Shown: positions 16,444 through 24,730 of the stretch, piece after piece | How the letters are laid out: each line of letters begins with the position of its first letter | Position numbering within the stretch: the stretch's first letter is position 1 | Origin: Bacteroidia bacterium | GTDB lineage: Bacteria; Bacteroidota; Bacteroidia; Cytophagales; JAAEPT01 | NCBI GenBank assembly: GCA_030431525.1 | Contig: JAUIJC010000029.1 | Span: 1 to 60,905 of the forward strand | DNA: 60,905 nt | Direction: 5' to 3' | The notes under the pieces: generated by a model | What the model saw: the letters and a program-made list of their open reading frames with translations, nothing else | Databases searched by the model: none | Told to the model about the DNA's origin: nothing | Position numbers and translations under genes: made by a program

Positions 16444-16485
16444 AAAAAAGGCTGTCCTCCCACTAAGAGAAGACAGCCTTTTTTT
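16444..16485 (+). terminator. Rho-independent terminator
   Basis: AAAAAAGGCTGTC pairs with GACAGCCTTTTTTT. It can also act for the convergent GOGAT-like gene on -. Confidence 0.88.
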
Positions 16486-16504
16486 ATTGGCCCAAATCCT
16501 AAAA

Positions 16505-18067
16505 TCAACTCACCAAAGAAGGTTCTTTCAAATAACTCCCCGCTGGAATCAACGGATAAATCTCATCCAATCGCATGGAACGGTTGTTCTCACCAGACCA
16601 TTGATAAAGGAAGGTTCTATCAATTTTTGAAGGATGATCAAGCCCAGTAGCTCCCAGCATTTCAAGTGCGGAAAGAACTGTTTCTCGATGGAAATGCGCT
16701 ACCCGATCTCGCTTTGTCTTCACATTCAGTCCACGTTCCAAACTTTTGTTCTGAGTAGCCACCCCAACAGGGCAAGTATTCGCATGGCAGCGCAATGATT
16801 GAATACAACCCAAGGCAAACATCATCGCACGAGCACTGTTGCACAAATCGGCTCCAACAGCCAAGGCACGGACAACATCAAAACCAGAAATCACCTTCCC
16901 GCTGTAAATAATCCGAATATCCTTTTTCAAACCATAGCCCCGCAACATGTCTGAAACGTAAGCCAAGGCCTCTTCACCTGGCATTCCAATATGATCGGAA
17001 AACTCCAATGGCGCAGCACCTGTTCCTCCCTCTGAGCCATCCACGGTCACAAAATCAGGACGCATGCCAGTTTTCACCATGGCCTGACAAATCTCCCTCA
17101 CCTCACGGCGATTACCCACGCACAACTTAAAGCCAACCGGCTTTCCACCAGAAAGCTCGCGAAGCTGGTGAACAAATTCCAACAGCCCTTCGTATGAATC
17201 AAAAGCAGAATGCGCAGGCGGCGAGAATACCGTGGTATGAGGCTCTAATCCTCTAATCTCGGCAATTTCAGGTGTGTTTTTGATTGCAGGCAAAATCCCC
17301 CCATGTCCGGGCTTGGCTCCTTGGGAAAGCTTTATCTCAATCATTTTCACATTGTCCATCACCGCCTTCTCACGGAATTTTTCTGGATCAAACTTTCCAT
17401 CTTTTGTCCGACAACCAAAATATCCCGTACCAATCTGCCACACTAAGTCACCACCGTTCTCCAAGTGAAAAGGAGAAATACTTCCCTCACCCGTGTTATG
17501 GTAAAACCCTCCATCCTTTGCCCCGCCGTTCAACGACAAAATAGCTCTGGAACTCAGGGAACCATAACTCATGGCAGAAATATTCATCAGGGAAGCCGAA
17601 TACGGCTGGGTGCAAAACTCACCACCAACCGTGACTCGGGCTGCGGACATATCAAGATGCTTGGGAAACATCGAATGAGGCAACCATTCCATGCCGTCCT
17701 TATAGACATCATGCTCGGTTCCAAAAGGGTGAGTCTGAATGATTTGGTCAGCACGACTGTTGACCAAGGCGATTTGGTTCTTATTAAAAGGGCGACCGTC
17801 AGTATTGCCCTCGACAAAATATTGATTGAGCTCAGGGGAAATCTCCCGAAGCAAATAACGCATGTGCCCAACGATGGGGTAATTCTTCAGAATCGAATTT
17901 TTGGTCTGCAACATATCATGAGCGGCAATTAAGGCCAATACGCCCATCACACCTCCAAACCAGTACAGAAAGAAATACTCATCATCACCAAAGATGCTCC
18001 ACAGAAAATGAATGACTGCTCCAAGTACAAAGATCGCCGTCAAAAACAGGACAATATTTTTCCTCAT
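16505..18067 (-). CDS. FMN-binding glutamate synthase family protein
   Basis: 520 residues. Two N-terminal membrane helices (about 5-27 and 33-49) anchor a GOGAT-type (beta/alpha)8 FMN domain. Seen: MNISAMSYGSLSSRAILSLNGGAK, GGDLVWQIGTGYFGCR, KLSQGAKPGHGGILP, VDGSEGGTGAAPLEFSDHIGMP and the 3Fe-4S motif C-IQSLR-C-HANT-CPVGVATQ. There is no glutaminase domain, so it is the stand-alone family, whose substrate is not established; ferredoxin-type glutamate synthesis or an archaeal-type GltB role has been proposed for relatives. Full length and apparently monocistronic, divergent from the lipoprotein gene at 18229. Confidence 0.92.
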   Translation of the reverse strand: MRKNIVLFLTAIFVLGAVIHFLWSIFGDDEYFFLYWFGGVMGVLALIAAHDMLQTKNSILKNYPIVGHMRYLLREISPELNQYFVEGNTDGRPFNKNQIALVNSRADQIIQTHPFGTEHDVYKDGMEWLPHSMFPKHLDMSAARVTVGGEFCTQPYSASLMNISAMSYGSLSSRAILSLNGGAKDGGFYHNTGEGSISPFHLENGGDLVWQIGTGYFGCRTKDGKFDPEKFREKAVMDNVKMIEIKLSQGAKPGHGGILPAIKNTPEIAEIRGLEPHTTVFSPPAHSAFDSYEGLLEFVHQLRELSGGKPVGFKLCVGNRREVREICQAMVKTGMRPDFVTVDGSEGGTGAAPLEFSDHIGMPGEEALAYVSDMLRGYGLKKDIRIIYSGKVISGFDVVRALAVGADLCNSARAMMFALGCIQSLRCHANTCPVGVATQNKSLERGLNVKTKRDRVAHFHRETVLSALEMLGATGLDHPSKIDRTFLYQWSGENNRSMRLDEIYPLIPAGSYLKEPSLVS

Positions 18068-18228
18068 ATACGTCTAAATAAACCGCTGGAAACAGCACAC
18101 AAAAGGGCTCCAGCGCCTGCGTTTGCCCTAAACTCCAAAAAGAAACAGGCATAAGCAACATTTTGAGCCCCTTGTTTTCGTTTGCCGCGAAGGCTACATA
18201 ACTTGTTCGTTCACTTTTCCCCAAAACC

Positions 18229-18690
18229 ATGAAAAAAAACCTCCTTCTCCCGCTCCTATCCCTATTGCTACTTTGGGGATGTGCCACACAAAAACACAAC
18301 AAAGCTGAGAAAATGGTGGTTGGCCGTTGGAACATCCAAGCCATGGAAATCAACCCCAATCCCATTGAAAAACTTTTCTTTCTTCTGCCAGAAGAAAACC
18401 GTGAGCAGGCTCGAAAGGACTATGATGAGAAACTGAAAAACAGGCTTCAGAACTCCTATTGCGAGTACAACAAGGACGGCACCTACCACCTTTCCATCCA
18501 AGACACCAACGACGAAACGGGTACTTGGCGACTGGACAATGACCACAAAACGATCATCCTCATGCCAGAAGGCGCTACGGAAGAGCGAAATGAAACCATC
18601 ATGACCCTTCAAAAAGACAGCTTGGTCACTCAGCAGGTTGCTGTCGGGGGACAGGGAGAAATGGTCATTACACTGAAATTCAGCAGATAA
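18229..18690 (+). CDS. Lipocalin-like lipoprotein
   Basis: 153 residues. Signal peptide with lipobox LLWGC near residue 18. VVGRWNIQAMEINPNP opens a small beta-barrel typical of lipocalin-like Bacteroidota proteins (GxW near the N-terminus), followed by YNKDGTYHLS, GTWRLDNDHKTIIL and a C-terminal ITLKF strand. Likely an outer-membrane or periplasmic lipoprotein with unknown ligand. Its own terminator follows. Confidence 0.75.
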   Translation: MKKNLLLPLLSLLLLWGCATQKHNKAEKMVVGRWNIQAMEINPNPIEKLFFLLPEENREQARKDYDEKLKNRLQNSYCEYNKDGTYHLSIQDTNDETGTWRLDNDHKTIILMPEGATEERNETIMTLQKDSLVTQQVAVGGQGEMVITLKFSR

Positions 18691-18711
18691 TTAAGAAAAC
18701 TGCAAGACTCA

Positions 18712-18748
18712 AAAAAGGGAGGCGATAAACCATATCACCTCCCTTTTT
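18712..18748. terminator. Bidirectional terminator
   Basis: AAAAAGGGAGG is inverted as CCTCCCTTTTT at 18738-18748. It separates the lipoprotein (+) from the HNH gene (-). Confidence 0.88.
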
Positions 18749-18752
18749 CATT

Positions 18753-19343
18753 TTAAAGCTTATCGGATTTCCTTCGATTGCAGCCCTGACAAAGCAACTG
18801 AAGGTTGGAGACTTTATGCGCGCCCCCTTTTGAGTATGGGAAAATATGGTCGTACTCCAAACTCTCCTTACTTCCACAACGAACACAACGCCCCTTATCT
18901 CGCTTCCAAACCTTATCCTTTACCGTTTTTGGAATATGGCGTTTTCGGCCACGTTTTGCGATTCGACTTTTTTTGAATGCCTTTCCTCGCAAAGGATCTA
19001 AAAGCTTCCTCTTAAAATTATCTAACAGCACCAATAAAAAGACCAACACTATCCACCCTGCCGCCAATCGGAAACTCCAATAATAGGCGCGCTTCTCCGA
19101 GAATTCATTAAAACACCACCAACAGCCTCCAATCACCAGCAACAAGCCTATAATCTGAATAAACTTTTTACGGCGAAGCACTACGCCCAAACCCTCACTC
19201 ACCATCTTGAGCCCTAAATACAGCCCATATCGGAAAAAGAGGTAAACACCCCAAACCAACAGCCCCAAAACCATCACCAAGCTCCCCCAGCCCACTTGAC
19301 CAGCGAGATCGGCTACCTCGTCCCAAATCTTTTCTACACGCAT
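18753..19343 (-). CDS. Membrane-anchored HNH endonuclease
   Basis: 196 residues. Three hydrophobic helices (about 20-44, 61-77, 92-108) are followed by a very basic linker (110-150) and a C-terminal HNH domain: zinc-type CVRC (153-156), SLEYDHIFPYSKGG with Asp165-His166, VSNLQLL with Asn180, and CQGC (185-188). All expected HNH residues are present, so nuclease activity is plausible. Joining an HNH nuclease to a membrane module is unusual and is seen in some defence or DNA-uptake proteins; the role here is not known. Tail-to-tail with the lipoprotein, 22 bases from the DCC gene on the same strand. Confidence 0.85.
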   Translation of the reverse strand: MRVEKIWDEVADLAGQVGWGSLVMVLGLLVWGVYLFFRYGLYLGLKMVSEGLGVVLRRKKFIQIIGLLLVIGGCWWCFNEFSEKRAYYWSFRLAAGWIVLVFLLVLLDNFKRKLLDPLRGKAFKKSRIAKRGRKRHIPKTVKDKVWKRDKGRCVRCGSKESLEYDHIFPYSKGGAHKVSNLQLLCQGCNRRKSDKL

Positions 19344-19365
19344 CTCAACAAGAAGAAATCAACAC

Positions 19366-19797
19366 TCAAAGCAAAAACCGCTTGCGCTCCTCAGGCGTAG
19401 GCATTCTGCATGCCTCCTTTTTCCCAAACCAGCGATATCGGTTTTTAGCCACCAACCCATAAACAGCATCCCGCAAAAAGCGAGGCACCAACTTAAATAC
19501 ATAAGCTAAGCGCCATGGATAACCCAAACCATGTGCTACACGCAAGGCCGCCGTGGACTTTTCATAAAGCCTTCCATGCTCCAGCAGCAAGAAACTATCA
19601 AACTCATCTTGCGGCAACCCATGTTTCGCCAACACCTCCTGCCCTTTTTTGGACTGTAAGGCAGCAAACACAAAGTACCCAGCTTTATCGTGGCTCAGGA
19701 TAAAGTCCACAGCACCATTGCAAAGGCCGCAAACGCCATCAAATAGCACCACAGATTGATCCTCAGAAAAGGACATTGGTTTTGAGTTCATGGCCAC
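19366..19797 (-). CDS. Thiol-disulfide oxidoreductase, DCC family (DUF393)
   Basis: 143 residues. VVLFDGVCGLCNGAVDFIL holds the family motif D-x2-C-x2-C (Asp20, Cys23, Cys26). AALQSKKGQEVL, GRLYEKSTAALRVAHGLG and RDAVYGLVAKNRYRWFGK are standard family blocks. Predicted cytoplasmic thioredoxin-like protein; the substrate is unknown for the family. Its stop is followed closely by the HNH gene, so the two may be co-transcribed. Start at MAMNSK is most likely; MNSK two codons later is possible. Confidence 0.9.
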   Translation of the reverse strand: MAMNSKPMSFSEDQSVVLFDGVCGLCNGAVDFILSHDKAGYFVFAALQSKKGQEVLAKHGLPQDEFDSFLLLEHGRLYEKSTAALRVAHGLGYPWRLAYVFKLVPRFLRDAVYGLVAKNRYRWFGKKEACRMPTPEERKRFLL

Positions 19798-19872
19798 AAA
19801 AATACGTCAGACAACATTTCCGCCATAGGCAACCAACCCAAAAGCTGCTTTATCCGTTCAAACACCAAGTAA

Positions 19873-19895
19873 AAAACATCACTTTTTCATGTCCA
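19873..19895. repeat. Direct repeat copy 1 flanking the GT2 gene
   Basis: AAAACATCACTTTTTCATGT plus CCA. Copy 2 at 20887-20909 matches at 21 of 23 positions. This copy covers the first codon of the glycosyltransferase. Confidence 0.7.
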
Positions 19896-20818
19896 GCCAT
19901 CCCCTTGTCTCCATCATTTCCGTCAACTGGAACAACCCAAAGGTCACAGCCGAAATGGTTGAAAGCCTTTCACATATCACCTACCCCAATTTTGAATTGA
20001 TTGTGGTGGATAACGGCTCCACCAAAGGGAATATCAACTCCGTCAAAGATCAATACCCTTGGATCAAACTCATTAAAACAGGAAAAAACCTTGGCTTTGC
20101 TGGAGGCACCAATGCAGGCATAGTGGCTTCAAAAGGCGAATACCTTCTTTTTTTGAACAATGACACGGAGGTGGAACTCGACTTTTTAGAACCGTTGGTA
20201 GAGCAATTCCTCACAGTTCCCGACACAGGGATTAGCACCCCCAAAATCCTTTATCACGAACCCAAAGGCGTTATTCAATTCGCAGGAGCCGAACCTACAT
20301 TCCCAAGTGTCAACCGCGTCAAAATGGTGGGGCAGAACGAGGTAGACAAAGGCAAATACAACGACACCCGCCGAAGCCTATTTGCCCACGGCGCTTGCAT
20401 GTTGGTAAGCCGAAAAATCATCGAAGAGGTGGGAATGTTACCCGAACTTTACTTTCTCTATTTCGAAGAATTCGACTTTTGCCACAAAGTGCGTGATGCA
20501 GGCTACACCATCTACTACGTGGGTAAATCCTGCATTCACCACAAGGAGTCCGTTTCAACGGGAAAAGCGAGTCCGCTCAAACTTTATTACCTCACGCGAA
20601 ACCGCCTCCTTTTCCTACGTCGCAACGAAAAAGGCTTGGCTTACCTATTAGGGCTCGCCTACTTCTTGGGCGTTGCCATCCCAAAGGATTATTTGCTCCA
20701 TCTTTTGCAAGGAAAACGCAAGCACGCCAAGAATGTCCGAAAGGCTGTTTTTTGGCATTTGAAGAAACAGTCCATCCACCACACACCTCAGCTAAACAAA
20801 AGAGAAACGATAAGCTGA
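19889..20818 (+). CDS. Glycosyltransferase family 2
   Basis: 309 residues. GT-A fold: LVSIISVNWNNPKVTAEMVESL, VVDNGST, GFAGGTNAGI, LFLNNDTEV (the DxD-equivalent is NNDTEV) and later EEVGMLPELYFLYFEEFDFCHKVRDAGY, the acceptor-side ED-type motif. A hydrophobic stretch near 250-265 suggests membrane association. It resembles rhamnosyltransferase-like enzymes of O-antigen or exopolysaccharide synthesis; donor and acceptor are unknown. It stands alone, not in a polysaccharide cluster, and is bracketed by a 23-base direct repeat. Confidence 0.9.
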   Translation: MSSHPLVSIISVNWNNPKVTAEMVESLSHITYPNFELIVVDNGSTKGNINSVKDQYPWIKLIKTGKNLGFAGGTNAGIVASKGEYLLFLNNDTEVELDFLEPLVEQFLTVPDTGISTPKILYHEPKGVIQFAGAEPTFPSVNRVKMVGQNEVDKGKYNDTRRSLFAHGACMLVSRKIIEEVGMLPELYFLYFEEFDFCHKVRDAGYTIYYVGKSCIHHKESVSTGKASPLKLYYLTRNRLLFLRRNEKGLAYLLGLAYFLGVAIPKDYLLHLLQGKRKHAKNVRKAVFWHLKKQSIHHTPQLNKRETIS

Positions 20819-20886
20819 ACCAGTCAGCTTGTTCTTTTGCTAAAAAAATACCACAAACAACACCCTGAGCATCAATTAACTAAAAG

Positions 20887-20909
20887 AAAACATCACTTTT
20901 TCACGTTCA
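20887..20909. repeat. Direct repeat copy 2 flanking the GT2 gene
   Basis: AAAACATCACTTTTTCACGT plus TCA; 21 of 23 bases match copy 1 at 19873-19895. It lies 69 bases after the GT2 stop and just before the tRNA-Val promoter. Confidence 0.7.
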
Positions 20910-20915
20910 ACATGC

Positions 20916-20946
20916 TTGGATTTAAATAATTCATCCTACATATTTG
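20916..20946 (+). promoter_or_regulatory. Promoter of the tRNA-Val pair
   Basis: TTGG, 19-base spacer, CATATTTG (one mismatch to TAnnTTTG). The box ends 20 bases before the first tRNA. Confidence 0.75.
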
Positions 20947-20966
20947 CAATCCCATACGGGAACAAA

Positions 20967-21041
20967 GGACTCTTAGCTCAGTTGGTTTAGAGCACCTGCC
21001 TTACAAGCAGGGGGTCGCTGGTTCGAATCCAGCAGGGTCCA
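20967..21041 (+). tRNA. tRNA-Val (TAC), second copy
   Basis: 75-nt cloverleaf: acceptor GGACTCT/AGGGTCC, anticodon loop CTTACAA. It differs from the copy at 11304 only at base pair 3:70, and both bases of that pair have changed together. Confidence 0.96.
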
Positions 21042-21061
21042 CACATACTTTACTTTGATTC

Positions 21062-21136
21062 GGACGATTAGCTCAGTTGGTTTAGAGCGCTGCCTTGACA
21101 GGGCAGAGGTCACTGGTTCGAATCCAGTATCGTCCA
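21062..21136 (+). tRNA. tRNA-Val (GAC)
   Basis: 75-nt cloverleaf: acceptor GGACGAT/ATCGTCC, anticodon stem CTGCC/GGCAG with loop TTGACAG (anticodon GAC), T-loop GGTTCGAATCC. Separated by 20 bases from the TAC tRNA; together they read all four Val codons. Confidence 0.96.
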
Positions 21137-21141
21137 CACTG

Positions 21142-21170
21142 CTCGCAAGTTCCTGACTTGCGAGTTTTTT
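21142..21170 (+). terminator. Terminator of the tRNA-Val pair
   Basis: CTCGCAAGT pairs with ACTTGCGAG across TCCTG, followed by a T-run. Confidence 0.9.
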
Positions 21171-21341
21171 TATTTTGTAAGGGGAAAAAACCATATCATT
21201 GATCAGGCAACAACGAAGAAGCGCTTATCAATTATTTAAAGCCTTCATGTTTTAAGTTGCCCATCTGGAAAGATATTGTGACTTTACAATTTTAAAGACT
21301 CCAAACTCCACAACATTTTAGGACTAAACTCTTCCGGTTTT

Positions 21342-22250
21342 ATGGAGGACTATAATAAAATAATCGAGGCTTTGAACATCAAACTGACGGGGACCAAAAG
21401 GTTGGGACTCATGGATCCCGTCAAAGTCAAAAGCTTCTACGACGTATCGAACAGCATTGTCCTTGTCGAAAAGGGGGAACTTTTCTTTGGCGAGCACAAC
21501 CAAGTAGTAAAAACAGGCGATCTGCTATTTGTACCCAGCGGTTGCACCACAACTGTTTCGTACGGCTTGGACCCAAAAAACCAAGACTCCGAGGAGTTGC
21601 CTATTAAGGACGCAGAGGAACACTTCACCAGAGAAGTGGAAGAAGGACAGGAAACCTTTAGTTTCATCCGATTCACCATTAATGCCTTTAATGCGGTCAA
21701 CTTCTTCCAGTCCTTGGATATCCCAGCCTTTCCGATTGAAAATGCCCCAAGGGTGGTTCAACTCGTAAAGGATATCCACAGCGAAGCCAAACGCGACACG
21801 CTCGGCCTCGAAAGAAGTCTAGGACTACTCACCGAACTTTTGGGCATTGAAGTATTCCGCTACTTGGTGGAAAACCACCTTTTTGTGGACAAGTTGGCTA
21901 CCAATCTGACCTACTTCAAGGACCCACGCTTGCTGAACATCTTTACCTATATCAAGGAAAACCTCAACGGCGACCTTTCCAACAAAGCCCTTTCGGAAGT
22001 AGCCAACGTTTCCGAGGATTATGTAGGCCAGTTCTTCAAGACGCAAACCAACATCACCCCGCAGGATTACATCGAGTACCAGCGCATGGAAAAGGCAGTA
22101 CTCCTGCTGAGAACCACTCGCCAGAGCATTCGAGAGGTAGGCATGGAAGTCGGATACAAAGACACCGCCTATTTCTGTAGACGATTCAAGATGATGTTTG
22201 GCATCTCGGCTGGAAAAATGAGACGCCGAGAATCGACTATGAATTTCTAA
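21342..22250 (+). CDS. AraC-family transcriptional regulator
   Basis: 302 residues. N-terminal cupin-like sensor region (about 20-170: VEKGELFFGEHNQVVKTGDLLFVPSGCTTTVSYG) and a C-terminal double helix-turn-helix (about 205-297: ALSEVANVSEDYVGQFFKTQTNITPQDYIEYQRM, then IREVGMEVGYKDTAYFCRRFKMMFGISAGKMRR). The second helix-turn-helix carries the AraC signature G-x5-YFCRRFK. The ligand is unknown. TrkA follows on the same strand after a class A palindrome, which may mean shared transcription. Confidence 0.92.
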   Translation: MEDYNKIIEALNIKLTGTKRLGLMDPVKVKSFYDVSNSIVLVEKGELFFGEHNQVVKTGDLLFVPSGCTTTVSYGLDPKNQDSEELPIKDAEEHFTREVEEGQETFSFIRFTINAFNAVNFFQSLDIPAFPIENAPRVVQLVKDIHSEAKRDTLGLERSLGLLTELLGIEVFRYLVENHLFVDKLATNLTYFKDPRLLNIFTYIKENLNGDLSNKALSEVANVSEDYVGQFFKTQTNITPQDYIEYQRMEKAVLLLRTTRQSIREVGMEVGYKDTAYFCRRFKMMFGISAGKMRRRESTMNF

Positions 22251-22256
22251 ATTCAG

Positions 22257-22327
22257 ATATTAGAGCTTAGACCGCTTCGCTTTTTGATTTTAGCCAAGAG
22301 CTAAACCTGAGCAAAGCGGTCTAAATT
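22257..22327. repeat. Class A-type palindrome
   Basis: TTAGACCGCTT (22267-22277) is inverted at 22314-22324 as AAGCGGTCTAA, with an inner TTAGC/GCTAA hairpin. It shares the TTAGACCGCTTCGCTTTT string with the element at 25106. The right edge is 14 bases before the TrkA start. Confidence 0.8.
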
Positions 22328-22341
22328 CTTTTACACCGCAT

Positions 22342-23034
22342 ATGCTTTCAAAATTTACCGTCATCGGATTGGGCTTTGTCGGCACAGGTATCGCAAGAGC
22401 CTTGGCCGAGAAAGGTGCAGAAGTGTTGGCCATCGACACCTCGGAGGAAAAAGTAGAGGACATTAAGGACGAAGTGGCTCACTCCGTCGCCTTGGACTCT
22501 ACGGACATCAAAGCCTTGATGGCCCAAAACGTTCAAGACACCGACGGCGTGGTGATCGCCATCGGACACAATTTTGAAGCACTGCTCCTCACCGCCGTGC
22601 ACCTTATGGAGTTAGGCGTAGAGCGCATCATCGCCCGTGTGGCCAACCCACACCAGCGCATGATTCTCGAAAAGGTAGGCATCAAGGAAATCTTCGCTCC
22701 CGATGAGGAAATCGGAAAGACGGTAGCGGAAATGCTCCTGCACCCTGATGTTAAATCCTTCCTTCCCCTCCCCGACGATTTCCAAATCATCGAAATCAAA
22801 ACTCCTAAGCGAGTCGCTGAAAAGACGGTTCAGGAAGCCAGCCTACGCGAGCGCTACCAACTTAACCTGATTACCATCAAACGCCAGTTCCGCGAAGTCC
22901 GCAACGGCGAACAGGTAATTGTGGAACATATCATTGGTGTACCAAAAAGCGACACCATCCTCAAAGAGTCGGATATCCTTATCCTTCTTGGAAAATCACA
23001 GGATGTGGATAAGTTTATTCAGGTGAATAAGTAA
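22342..23034 (+). CDS. TrkA/KtrA-family potassium uptake regulatory protein
   Basis: 230 residues. RCK-N Rossmann domain with VIGLGFVGTGIARALAEKGAEVLAIDTSEEKV, then DGVVIAIGHNFEALLLTAV and RIIARVANPHQRMILEKVG, followed by an RCK-C domain (about 145-225). Such proteins bind NAD(H) or ATP and gate a KtrB/TrkH potassium channel on the inner face of the membrane. No KtrB gene is nearby, so the channel partner must lie elsewhere. Confidence 0.93.
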   Translation: MLSKFTVIGLGFVGTGIARALAEKGAEVLAIDTSEEKVEDIKDEVAHSVALDSTDIKALMAQNVQDTDGVVIAIGHNFEALLLTAVHLMELGVERIIARVANPHQRMILEKVGIKEIFAPDEEIGKTVAEMLLHPDVKSFLPLPDDFQIIEIKTPKRVAEKTVQEASLRERYQLNLITIKRQFREVRNGEQVIVEHIIGVPKSDTILKESDILILLGKSQDVDKFIQVNK

Positions 23035-23046
23035 TTAAGCCATTCC

Positions 23047-23105
23047 TTAACGCAAAAAAAGACCTGACAGGTTTCCGAAACCTGTCAGGTCTTTTTTTGC
23101 GTTAA
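23047..23105. terminator. Bidirectional terminator with 28-bp perfect stem
   Basis: The arm 23047-23074 (with GACCTGACAGGTTT at its inner end and an A7 run) is perfectly inverted at 23078-23105, loop CCG. The A7/T7 tracts lie inside the stem, so each strand ends its inner GC stem with a T-run. It separates TrkA (+) from the lipoprotein (-). Confidence 0.9.
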
Positions 23106-23131
23106 GAGGAATTCAAACCCCTACAGTTGAT

Positions 23132-23626
23132 TTATTTACGTCGTGCTACAATATCATTCAGGCGTAGAGAGTCTCTCATGATTTCGTATAAAAACGCTTC
23201 TCGATAAACAGAATCCCCTTCACAGCCTTTTGGTCGAATCTCTTCATAGTTCTCATCCATGTAGTAGCCTTCCAAAATCAAGGAATCCCCTTTTATTCGA
23301 TAATCTCCTTTAATAAAATACTTTGCAATCGAAGGATTACAAGGATCTTCATCATGTTCTATGACATCACTGTACTGATGCGAGTACTTACTTTTAAAAG
23401 TTTGCTCACCATCAAAATCCCAAACCTTGGAACTTCCATTATTCCAGCCTTGGTCATAACTCGACCACTCCCACTCACCTGATATCAAATACGCTTCAGG
23501 ATACAATACAGTACAAAACCATCCACCCTGCCTTTGTCCAGCCTCTATGGAAGAATCATCTTTCTCACATGCTCCCAAAAAAACCAAAGCCATCAGAGCC
23601 ACGACAAACCTTTTAACACTTTTCAT
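23132..23626 (-). CDS. Hypothetical lipoprotein
   Basis: 164 residues. Signal MKSVKRFVVALMALVFLGAC with lipobox Cys20 followed by EKDDSS, the acid-rich pattern common after surface lipoprotein cysteines in Bacteroidota. The rest is Trp/Tyr-rich (WEWSSYDQGWNN) with strand-like segments ending DSLRLNDIVARRK, similar in style to small lipocalin-like proteins. No family recognised. Alone on the - strand, upstream of nothing obvious. Confidence 0.7.
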   Translation of the reverse strand: MKSVKRFVVALMALVFLGACEKDDSSIEAGQRQGGWFCTVLYPEAYLISGEWEWSSYDQGWNNGSSKVWDFDGEQTFKSKYSHQYSDVIEHDEDPCNPSIAKYFIKGDYRIKGDSLILEGYYMDENYEEIRPKGCEGDSVYREAFLYEIMRDSLRLNDIVARRK

Positions 23627-23710
23627 ATCCTCAAAAATTTTAGATAAAAGAAATCAGGACGAAGATAACCCTTTAACACCACCCAACCGAAACCACATCA
23701 TCCATTTTCA

Positions 23711-24529
23711 TCAATCCCCATACTTCTTATTCAACCAACCCAACTTCAATCGCTCCACCAACGAAAGGCTTTCCTTTCCCTCAATACTTGCCTTCGTCTG
23801 CAAACGCCGCCATTCGGCCCAAGAGCCTTGCCCCCCTTTTCCGCCAACATTCACCACATCAGGATGATTAACCAACAGGTAAAGGAAAATCGCGGTAGGC
23901 ACAACCATCACAGCCACCAACCACCACTTCATTTCGAAGAGAAACATATCTGGCGCAATGAAATAAAGCCCTAATACAGAGAATACTCCTGCCATCGCCC
24001 CACCCAAGTGCGCTTCGTGACCAATATTATCAGACTGCGACTTGATGCCATAGATGGAATACGCGGTATAAAAAACTGCATAAATCCACGATGGAATAAA
24101 GAACGCACCATAAAGACCTATCTCTCCTTCCGGAAAAAGCAAAATACTGGCGAACACCATCCCACTTACCGCTCCAGAGGCACCCAAGGCACGATACTCA
24201 GCGTGATTCCGATGCACATAAAGGGAAAGCAGGTTACCAAGAAGCAAACTCACAAAGTAAATCCCTAAGGCATGAACAGGCCCTAAAATCACAATAATCA
24301 CCTTCGCAAAGGAATGGAAGGTAAACATGTTAAACCCAAGGTGCATCCAATCCGCATGCAGAAACCCACTGGACACCATCCTTAAATAATCCTTGCGCCC
24401 AATAATGCTTCCTACGTGAAAGAGGTATTTCTCTCGGAAATAATAATCCTGAAAACCTTTGTAGGAGATGAGGACATTAAGCCCTATCACTCCCCAAATG
24501 ACAGCATCAACAACATTTATCTGTTCCAT
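23711..24529 (-). CDS. Rhomboid family intramembrane serine protease
   Basis: 272 residues from MEQINVV (an in-frame start two codons earlier is possible). Six membrane helices with the rhomboid landmarks HADWMHLGFNMFTF (HxxxN, 63-67), nucleophile GASG with Ser118, and the catalytic His in NIGHEAHLGGAMAG (His174). All active-site residues are present. A seventh helix (about 200-225) and a hydrophilic C-terminal tail of ~50 residues follow. It should cleave single-pass membrane proteins in the inner membrane; the substrate is unknown. Confidence 0.93.
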   Translation of the reverse strand: MEQINVVDAVIWGVIGLNVLISYKGFQDYYFREKYLFHVGSIIGRKDYLRMVSSGFLHADWMHLGFNMFTFHSFAKVIIVILGPVHALGIYFVSLLLGNLLSLYVHRNHAEYRALGASGAVSGMVFASILLFPEGEIGLYGAFFIPSWIYAVFYTAYSIYGIKSQSDNIGHEAHLGGAMAGVFSVLGLYFIAPDMFLFEMKWWLVAVMVVPTAIFLYLLVNHPDVVNVGGKGGQGSWAEWRRLQTKASIEGKESLSLVERLKLGWLNKKYGD

Positions 24530-24730
24530 AATCAATTCTATAGCAGCTTAAGCCCAACGACCAAAGGCAATTTTTCAAATCTCAAACTAAATCGTTGATG
24601 CTAACCAAGCAGACTTACCCCTAACAGGTAATGTATTCTCTTTTGAAATGTGTATAATTGCAGGCTGAAATAGCCCGATGCACCCAAGTTACAAAGTATT
24701 GCCACTTGGTTCCTGCGTCACTGCACTCAT

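Noticed and set aside
20812-20835. A terminator after the GT2 gene (AAGCTGA/TCAGCTT)
   Set aside because: The stem overlaps the stop codon region and the tail GTTCTTTTGC is weak; support is too thin.
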